NCBI GenBank assembly: GCA_004557035.1
Contig: SFFB01000006.1
Location: forward strand, 1-64,000
Direction: 5' to 3'
Source: Bacteroidales bacterium
GTDB lineage: Bacteria; Bacteroidota; Bacteroidia; Bacteroidales; Bacteroidaceae
Length of the DNA: 64,000 nt
This document shows, one piece after another, positions 16,801-21,607 of the stretch. The notes below the pieces were generated by a model, which was given only the letters and a program-made list of their open reading frames with translations, made no database searches and was not told the DNA's origin. Each line of letters opens with the position of its first letter. The stretch's first letter is position 1. The position numbers and the translations under genes are program-made.

Positions 16801-17715
16801 ACCAAGTGGGGCAAGGGCGAGGCCGTGCCGTTTGAAGCCACTCTCGACCTCCGCGCCGTCAGCCAGCTTGACCGTCTGGTCTACATACCGCGCGAAGACG
16901 CCGGCAACGGCACACTGCTCAAAGGCACCATCTGCTACAGTTCCGACCGCCAAAACTGGAGTGCTCCGGTAGCCTTCGAGTGGGCACGAAACGGCGAGCA
17001 CAAGACCTTCGCCTTCGAGGGCAACCCCAAAGCCCGCTATGTGAAGATGGCCGTCAGCGAGGCCGTGGGCAACTCCGGCTCGGGTAGCGAAATGTATGTA
17101 TTCAAAGTGGCCGACACCGAAAGCTTCATCCAGGGCGACATCAACCGCGACAAACGCATCGACGAAAACGACCTGACCTCTTATATGAACTACACCGGTC
17201 TGCGTCGTGGCGACGGCGACTTCGACTACATCAGCCTCGGCGACATCAACGGCAATGACCTCATCGACGCCTACGACATCTCCGTGGTGACCACCGAACT
17301 CGACGGCGGCGTGCGCAACTCGACCGACCACGTCAAGGGTAGTCTCATCCTCACGCCCGACAAGAAGACCTTCGCCGCCGGCGATGTGATTGCCGTCAAG
17401 GTGAGCGGCAAGGGCCTGCACTATGTCAACGGTCTGAGTTTCGCCCTGCCCTATCAGACCGATGATCTCGAATACGTCGGCACCGAACTGGTGGGTATGA
17501 AAGACATGGTCAACCTCACCTACGACCGTCTGCACACCAACGGCCAGAAGGCCCTCTATCCCACCTTCGTGAACAAGGGCAACAACTTCTTGCTCGACGA
17601 TGGCGACAACGATCTCTTCGTCATCAAGTTCAAGGCAAAGAAGGCCGGCAAGTTCAGCCTCAAGGCCAAAGACGGCATCCTCGTAGACCGCAACCTCGGC
17701 ACGGTGAACTTCTAA
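13846..17715 (+). CDS. secreted GH31 glycosidase with dockerin-like and cohesin-like modules
   Basis: Predicted alpha-glucosidase or alpha-xylosidase. Start 13846 gives a signal peptide (MNTHRKKNVNRC, hydrophobic stretch, APALA). In the 1289-residue protein the GH31 N-terminal beta domain has YFYGGGVQNGRFSHKG; the barrel has the nucleophile D430 in VLKTDVAW and the acid/base D482 in WSGDQTGGDW, both as expected for GH31. After the barrel come GH31 C-terminal beta domains, a fibronectin-III-like segment (WAPVANADYYEVEFGG), an F5/8C-type (CBM32-like) domain, a dockerin-I-like pair (GDINRDKRIDENDLTSYM and GDINGNDLIDAYDIS, about 1100-1150) and a cohesin-like C-terminal domain. There is no T9SS tail, unlike the GH20 neighbour. 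Linkage specificity cannot be read from the sequence. Confidence 0.88.
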   Translation: MNTHRKKNVNRCAKVALALLPLLGYNAPALATQWTPAVTPTVAVADADLIKDVRLINPTTVEVIYADGKMMTLDFYGENIFRVFRDDAGGILRNPVATPPAQILVNNPRRATGGVQVSKAQNVFHIKTPRITVSLNSQNALMSVADNQTGETIFEECAPVTIDKSKTQLTLTCRPDEYFYGGGVQNGRFSHKGQAIAIENTNNWVDGGVASPTPFYWSTKGYGLLWHTFKPGRYDFGATDEDRVLLSHAEGYLDVFFMVDNGAVELLNDFYQLTGNPVLLPKFGFYEGHLNAYNRDYWTPAENGFMLYEDGKRYNESQKDNGGVKESLNGEKNNYQFSARAAIDRYFNNDMPLGWFLPNDGYGAGYGQTSSLDGNIQNLKEFGDYARSKGVEIGLWTQSDLHPKEGIEPLLQRDIIKEVRDAGVRVLKTDVAWVGAGYSFGLNGVADVGEIMPYYGSNARPFIISLDGWAGTQRYAGIWSGDQTGGDWEYIRFHIPTFIGSGLSGQPNITSDVDGIFGGKNVPVNVREFQWKTFTPMELNMDGWGSNPKYPEVLGEPATSINRTYLKLKSELMPYAYSAAAEAVNGQPIIRAMFLDYPNNYTLGKDTQYQFMFGPSFLVAPIYKETKADAEGNDIRNGIYLPEGRWVDYFNGDVYTGGRLINNYAAPLWKLPVFVKSDAIIPMTNPNNNPSQIRADYRAYEIYAERGCEFQEYDDDGLTQEYLSGRNTRTLVGTDVNKDKLTVTIEPTIGEFQGFEPNKETELRINVSAAPKKVNAQVAGKSVKLAQVNSREDFDKGQNVWFYDAAPNLNRFATRGSVFEKVQIIKNPQLLVKLAPTNVSENQVEVTVQGFAFSPADPLRKSSGQLAAPAVKFADEGIEPFALTPSWAPVANADYYEVEFGGMVYSTIRDCAFTFDGLTAETAYTFKVRAVNKDGYSDWTEAGAQTKSNPLEFAIKDIKATATCEDQGGQGIGKLFDFDEKSSWHTKWGKGEAVPFEATLDLRAVSQLDRLVYIPREDAGNGTLLKGTICYSSDRQNWSAPVAFEWARNGEHKTFAFEGNPKARYVKMAVSEAVGNSGSGSEMYVFKVADTESFIQGDINRDKRIDENDLTSYMNYTGLRRGDGDFDYISLGDINGNDLIDAYDISVVTTELDGGVRNSTDHVKGSLILTPDKKTFAAGDVIAVKVSGKGLHYVNGLSFALPYQTDDLEYVGTELVGMKDMVNLTYDRLHTNGQKALYPTFVNKGNNFLLDDGDNDLFVIKFKAKKAGKFSLKAKDGILVDRNLGTVNF

Positions 17716-17745
17716 GCCTGCCTTTCCGTAGGACAAAATAGTTTC

Positions 17746-17792
17746 ATTCACCGGGAACGCCCCTCGTGGGGTTGTTTCCGGTGAATGTTTTT
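17746..17792 (+). terminator. intrinsic terminator of the GH31 gene
   Basis: ATTCACCGGGAA (17746-17757) with TTTCCGGTGAAT (17775-17786), one non-Watson-Crick pair. A second internal stem CCCC/GGGG lies inside, and TGTTTTTG follows. It starts 31 nt after the stop codon. Confidence 0.85.
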
Positions 17793-17944
17793 GGTGTGGA
17801 AGAAAGCTTTGCGTACAAAACGGCCGGTCGGCCGTGACAAGATTGGTGTGAAATGGCGAAGGGAAACTACAGAGCGACGATGGGCATACTTACCATATGG
17901 TTTCCGAAGTACGGCCCCTATTCCGCGAGCTGCGGGAATAAGGA

Positions 17945-17991
17945 CAAAAAGCACCGGGTTACTTACAGTATTTGCCTGTCAGTAACCCGGT
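17945..17991 (-). terminator. intrinsic terminator of the glycosyltransferase gene
   Basis: ACCGGGTTACT (17953-17963) and AGTAACCCGGT (17981-17991) pair perfectly, extended inward by ACAG/CTGT across one mismatch. On the minus strand GCTTTTTG follows. It is about 120 nt past the stop at 18113. The rest of 17793-18112 shows no gene. Confidence 0.75.
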
Positions 17992-18112
17992 TTATGTGGT
18001 ATTTGTCGTCGTGGGCGGCAACAAGCGAGCCTTTGGAGCCACGCTCTCTACTTTGCTGCCACAAATATAATGCCCTATATGGGGAATATAAAAGACAAAA
18101 ACGTCGGGGCCA

Positions 18113-19192
18113 TTAAGCCCGGCCATTGGCTTGGGCCACGGCCTCAATCTCACCGACAATGCGCTCTGCGGCGCTGTTCACCCAAGCCCTGTAGGCTGTG
18201 GCGTCTACGGGCTGTAGGTCGTTGAGGCGGTCAAGGTCGAAATGGTCGGCACACACACCGGCACCGGCCCGCTCGGCGTCGCAAGCGTTGCAGAGTTGCT
18301 CAATGTGAGTGGGCACCATCAGGACGGGTTTGCCCAGATACATGGCCTCACACACCGACTCGAAGCCGGCCGTAGTGGCATAAGCCCGAGCACCGGCCAT
18401 ATAGCGGATGAAGGCTTCGTCGTTGAGCGAATGGAAGGTGAGACGGTCGTCCACTTTCAGTTCGCCGCCTTCGGTCTCACGGTCCCAAAAGAAGTGAATG
18501 TTAACATCGGGGTGGTCGGCGTGCCAAGCCTCTATGTCGCGACTGAAACCCGCATTGAGCATATAGCCGAAGAGGTAGTCGCCACGCTCGGGACTGGCTG
18601 TGAGCACACGCTCGCGCAACAAGGGCGGCACCACGCGGATGCGGTTGGCCTCGGGCGTGGGCATATCGTTAAACGACAGGGCCAGGAGGCGTTTGGCGTG
18701 CCAGGCCGTGGCGCGCGTGTAAAACCTCAGGAGTTTCACCTGCGAGGCGTGGCCTTCGGGGAACTTGAAGTCGGGATGGAGAAAGAGATACTGATGGCCA
18801 ATGCAGACCAGCGGGGTCTTGATGCGGTGGAGTTTATAAGCCAGGCCCGTGAGCAGTTCGTAGAAATTAACCACCACATCCACCTTCTTGGCCATACGTT
18901 TGATGTGGTTGACACTGCGGCGGAAACGCAGGGCATGGGCAAAATTATAAACGATACTGCGCGTGAGGGGTGGACGGTTTCGTTTGCCTGCCGGCAAGAA
19001 ATTGGGACTCTCCACGGTATGAACTCTCACGCCTGCCTGCTCGGTGAAAAACTTAGGCAACTGGCGCACGGCACTTTTACCCACTATCATCATCACAATC
19101 TCGTGGCCACGTGCCTCGAGATGGCGTTTCAAGGTGAGCGCCTGCGTGAGATGTCCACGCCCCTCGCCCTGGATGGTGAAAAGGAATTTCAT
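18113..19192 (-). CDS. glycosyltransferase-like protein (MJ1255 / TIGR00661 type)
   Basis: A 359-residue two-domain GT-B-like protein. It begins MKFLFTIQGEGRGHLTQA, the signature of the MJ1255/TIGR00661 family, related to MurG-type transferases. The C-terminal half has AYATTAGFESVCEAMYLGKP, matching the nucleotide-sugar-binding loop of GT28 enzymes, then VPTHIEQLCNA. Acceptor and donor are unknown. The frame is open upstream to 19492, but a promoter (19265-19294) lies within that extension and homologues begin at KFLF, so 19192 is used. Transcribed divergently from the lipoprotein pair and alone on its strand. Confidence 0.82.
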   Translation of the reverse strand: MKFLFTIQGEGRGHLTQALTLKRHLEARGHEIVMMIVGKSAVRQLPKFFTEQAGVRVHTVESPNFLPAGKRNRPPLTRSIVYNFAHALRFRRSVNHIKRMAKKVDVVVNFYELLTGLAYKLHRIKTPLVCIGHQYLFLHPDFKFPEGHASQVKLLRFYTRATAWHAKRLLALSFNDMPTPEANRIRVVPPLLRERVLTASPERGDYLFGYMLNAGFSRDIEAWHADHPDVNIHFFWDRETEGGELKVDDRLTFHSLNDEAFIRYMAGARAYATTAGFESVCEAMYLGKPVLMVPTHIEQLCNACDAERAGAGVCADHFDLDRLNDLQPVDATAYRAWVNSAAERIVGEIEAVAQANGRA

Positions 19193-19264
19193 GTCGTGAT
19201 AGGTAAACGATTGATTTGTGTGTAGCGGCTTGATACAGATTGCAGATACGCCGCCAATGTTTTG

Positions 19265-19294
19265 CAAATATCGTAAAAAAAAGTCAAAGCCAAA
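19265..19294 (-). promoter_or_regulatory. promoter of the glycosyltransferase gene
   Basis: Minus strand TTTG (19291-19294), 18 nt, GATATTTG (19265-19272), one mismatch to TAnnTTTG. The divergent region 19193-19512 (320 bp) holds this promoter and the one for the lipoprotein genes, and nothing else that I can identify. Confidence 0.5.
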
Positions 19295-19452
19295 CAGTTT
19301 GGGGTGTATAATGCAGGAAGTGAGGCGAAAAATGGGACATTTGGCCAGAGTAAGAATTATTGCGAGGGGAACCAGGCATCGCCTTTGTATCGCCTTTGCT
19401 TCACCGCCCACAAAAACTGCAACCTTTATAAACACGTTTATATATTTTTTTA

Positions 19453-19460
19453 TAACTTTG
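19453..19460 (+). promoter_or_regulatory. -7 box of the lipoprotein gene pair
   Basis: TAACTTTG on the plus strand within an AT-rich stretch, 52 nt before the ATG at 19513. Confidence 0.6.
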
Positions 19461-19512
19461 CAGGAAACGCGGCGTTTTGCTACTATTTTCATATCAGTTA
19501 AACCATATCATT

Positions 19513-20031
19513 ATGAGCACCATCATTCGTTTTATGCGCCATACTGCCGCCGTGGCCGGATTGTTGTGCCTCACGCTTGCATTGGCGTCATGCTCCGACA
19601 AAAAAGACCAGGGCAAAGAGGCCAAAGAATATATCCAAGACCTCAAACGTCAGGTAAAAGAGAAGCGTCAGGCCGAAAAACAAGCACAGCAAGAGGCCTT
19701 CGAACGACTTGAACGTGAAGTGCTCATCTTAAACGCCCAGTGCCCCATCAACGTCGACCAATTTACAGTCTGCTCAGGATGCGAGATAGAAGACGGAGAC
19801 GTGTGCTATTATTATGTCGTCGACGAAGAGAGCATAAGCGTATCCATCTCGACCATAATGGAGAGTGGCAGCGCAAACATCAAGCAAAACCTCATCGACA
19901 ACTTGCGCCAAGCCAAAAGCCAAGGACTCTTGGAACTTTGCCGCCAATGTGGGGCCAACTTCATCTACCGCTACGGCGGACAAACCACCGGCGAAGTGTA
20001 CGACATCAGAATAAGCCTCGACGAGATTTAA
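19513..20031 (+). CDS. hypothetical lipoprotein, first of a related pair
   Basis: A 172-residue protein not recognised as a named family. It has a lipoprotein signal with lipobox L24-A25-S26-C27 (LALASC), then a Lys/Glu/Gln-rich helix about residues 30-75 that is likely coiled coil (KEYIQDLKRQVKEKRQAEKQ). The rest is a compact domain with four further cysteines (AQCPINV, CSGCEIE, ELCRQCG), a pattern that suggests disulfides. The chosen ATG follows a promoter by 52 nt and starts directly at the signal; an ATG at 19477 is less likely. The next gene, 28 nt downstream, encodes a similar protein: both share xDES, a helix with IRQA/LRQA, and GTETGQ/GGQTTGE near the end. Confidence 0.8.
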   Translation: MSTIIRFMRHTAAVAGLLCLTLALASCSDKKDQGKEAKEYIQDLKRQVKEKRQAEKQAQQEAFERLEREVLILNAQCPINVDQFTVCSGCEIEDGDVCYYYVVDEESISVSISTIMESGSANIKQNLIDNLRQAKSQGLLELCRQCGANFIYRYGGQTTGEVYDIRISLDEI

Positions 20032-20059
20032 TTTATTCACTCAATAAAAACAAACCACT

Positions 20060-20488
20060 ATGAAAACTATCTTCAACAAAGTGCTCTGCGCACTCACACT
20101 CTGCCTTGCTGCCGTTTTCTCACTCTCTCTCACGTCGTGCGGCGACGATGCGCTCAGCAAAGAAATTGAGAAACTTAACAAAGAATTGCCTATGGACATG
20201 GGTGATGGTTTTAGTTGGGCAAGCGTAAGCCTTAAAAACGGGGTAATGACGTTCAACTACACAGTCGACGAAAGTCTGGCTCCAGGCGCTATAAAACTTT
20301 TGAATGCCAATAAAGCAGAAATGGACCTGGAAATGATTCAGCAAATCCGCCAAGCGTTAAGCGGTGATGAAGACGGCAAAGAAGCAAGAGAAATAATCAA
20401 GGAGAAAGACATTAAGGTAAAAATTGTGTTTGAAGGCACAGAAACCGGTCAACAATGTGTCTTCAACATCCCCTCCGGAGCGCTCTAA
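20060..20488 (+). CDS. hypothetical lipoprotein, second of a related pair
   Basis: A 142-residue protein. Signal peptide with lipobox L24-T25-S26-C27 (SLTSCGDD). The acidic residues right after the Cys resemble the Bacteroidetes surface-export signal, so surface display is possible. The mature part has a short charged helix, then ASVSLKNGVMTFNYTVDES, a helix with EMIQQIRQALSG and an end with FEGTETGQQ. These align loosely with the same places in the lipoprotein encoded 28 nt upstream, without its coiled coil or cysteine pairs. The two are co-transcribed and end at a perfect terminator. Function unknown. Confidence 0.8.
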   Translation: MKTIFNKVLCALTLCLAAVFSLSLTSCGDDALSKEIEKLNKELPMDMGDGFSWASVSLKNGVMTFNYTVDESLAPGAIKLLNANKAEMDLEMIQQIRQALSGDEDGKEAREIIKEKDIKVKIVFEGTETGQQCVFNIPSGAL

Positions 20489-20523
20489 GCGTCACGCCTC
20501 AATCCATTCAATCATTCAAAACC

Positions 20524-20569
20524 ATCAACCGCCGCGCAAACATCAGTATTACGTGGCGGTTGATTTTTA
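20524..20569 (+). terminator. intrinsic terminator of the lipoprotein pair
   Basis: ATCAACCGCC (20524-20533) and GGCGGTTGAT (20555-20564) form a perfect 10-bp stem, followed by TTTTT. Confidence 0.9.
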
Positions 20570-20653
20570 TATGTGGGGCATTGAGGGGGCGACGCAAGAC
20601 ATAGATGGTGGGGCAGTCATAATTGAGATAGAGAATGTTTGGAATATTATAGC

Positions 20654-20935
20654 GGCTAAGTACGGGCTGAAGGCCCAAAAGATACCAGCCCAGGGCAGAG
20701 GCGGCGCGAAGCGACGCCGGCACCCTGGGTATGTGGGCCCATACAATGCGCCCTGAAAGGGCAAAAGATTTATTAAAACTTGATTGTCATACCCATAAAA
20801 GTCTTTTGCCCCTACAGGGCGAACATTATCGCTCAACTTTACCCAGGGTGTCGTTCGCTACGCTCACTTTGCCCTGGGCTATGGGCAAATCCTCCTTCGT
20901 CGGATTTGATTGGGCTTTCAGCCCGTTGCTTGGCC
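20654..20935. repeat. 282-bp palindromic element (nested inverted repeats, no ORF)
   Basis: The two halves are reverse complements over nearly the whole length. Paired blocks from outside in: CGGGCTGAA (20663-20671) with TTTCAGCCCG (20917-20926); AGCCCAGGGCA (20687-20697) with TGCCCTGGGCT (20870-20880); CACCCTGGGTA (20721-20731) with TACCCAGGGTG (20840-20850); GCCCTGAAAGGGCAAAAGA (20750-20768) with TCTTTTGCCCCTACAGGGC (20802-20820). Several blocks are themselves small hairpins. It contains no reading frame and has no visible target-site duplication. It occupies most of the gene-free stretch 20489-20999 and shares modules with the element at 43868-44164. Confidence 0.85.
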
Positions 20936-20999
20936 ACTCTAAAAAATACAATTTCGTAAAACCTGTACCAATTGAGCTTCACGCCCTCCAATCACTCGC

Positions 21000-21209
21000 T
21001 TATCCCAGCGCGCAGGCCAGGTAGGTGTATTCGTCAAAATCGGCCCAGCCTTCGGGCGAGAGATCGTAGCGGTCGAGGAGTTGTTCGCGGGCTTCGCTTT
21101 CGGTTTCGCCATAGGCGTAGCAGGTGGCGCGATGTGAGAAATAGGCCAGGAAGAGGCCGTCTTCGGTGGGTTCAGTCACGATGTGACCTTGGGTTTGCTG
21201 CAACATCAT
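21000..21209 (-). CDS. small hypothetical protein, possibly HicB-like
   Basis: A short protein of 69 residues starting MMLQQTQGHIV; a second ATG (21206) is equally possible. The pattern TEDGLFLAYFSHRATCYAYG followed by ETESEAREQLLDRY resembles the partial RNase-H-like fold of HicB antitoxins (a strand with AYF, a conserved Gly turn and a helix with EA..), but there is no DNA-binding tail and no hicA toxin gene beside it. The frame is open to 21329, though those extra residues are Cys/His-rich without a family look. Function is unknown and the HicB link is only an inference from the pattern. Confidence 0.45.
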   Translation of the reverse strand: MMLQQTQGHIVTEPTEDGLFLAYFSHRATCYAYGETESEAREQLLDRYDLSPEGWADFDEYTYLACALG

Positions 21210-21320
21210 GTTTAATCTAATCGGTTGGTTACAGAAGCAAAGGAAGCCCAACGAGATGACAAAACGATGACAATGGCGTGAACAAACACCATACACTGCG
21301 CCGTGGGCAACTATTGCGCC

Positions 21321-21372
21321 ACAAAACAAGCCGAGCGCTGCACATCCCCGGTGGGGTGTTGCAACGCTCGGC
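21321..21372 (-). terminator. intrinsic terminator after the T9SS protein / small protein genes
   Basis: GCCGAGCG (21330-21337) with CGCTCGGC (21365-21372), with inner CCCC/GGGG pairing, and TTGTTTTG following on the minus strand. It starts 30 nt after the stop codon at 21402. Confidence 0.85.
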
Positions 21373-21401
21373 GTCGTATTAGAGGTTATCCTGGGCAGGG
21401 C

Positions 21402-21578
21402 TTATTCTTCGCTTTGCCAGTTTTCGCTGCTCCAGCCGCCTTGGCGATTGGTGTATTGTTTGCCTATGTTTTCGCCGTCGCCGATGGGCAATGAGTCATT
21501 ATAACCCACGCTGGCGGCGAGCATGCTCTCGGTGGAGAGTGAGAGCGCGCGGCTCTCAGGTTGCTGATAGTTCTTCAT
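21402..21578 (-). CDS. 58-residue protein encoded behind a T9SS surface protein
   Basis: An unannotated-size gene: ATG at 21578, stop at 21402. The protein starts MKNYQQPESRALSLSTESML, continues with a short Gly/Asp-rich part containing PIGDGENIGKQ and ends GGWSSENWQSEE. It has no membrane segment. Small proteins with a MKxYxxP start, a SxESxLAAS-like stretch and an acidic Trp-containing end are frequent in Prevotella beside surface-protein genes; their job is unknown. It follows the large T9SS gene by 29 nt and is closed by a strong terminator, so the two form one transcript. Codon use is ordinary. The antisense frame (21303-21494, plus) is much less convincing. Confidence 0.7.
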   Translation of the reverse strand: MKNYQQPESRALSLSTESMLAASVGYNDSLPIGDGENIGKQYTNRQGGWSSENWQSEE

Positions 21579-21607
21579 AAGTTCTATAGGATGCTGTTGA
21601 TGATGAT

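Noticed and set aside
13846..17715. Cellulosome scaffold component
   Set aside because: One dockerin-like and one cohesin-like module in an otherwise ordinary glycosidase do not show a cellulosome, and no scaffoldin is present in the window.
17934..17946. GGGAATAAGGACA also present at 40364-40376
   Set aside because: A 13-14 bp match in two intergenic regions without shared flanks is too short to claim a repeat family.
21303..21494. 63-codon plus-strand frame with a hydrophobic end
   Set aside because: It overlaps the terminator and the 58-residue minus-strand gene, which has better start, context and composition.
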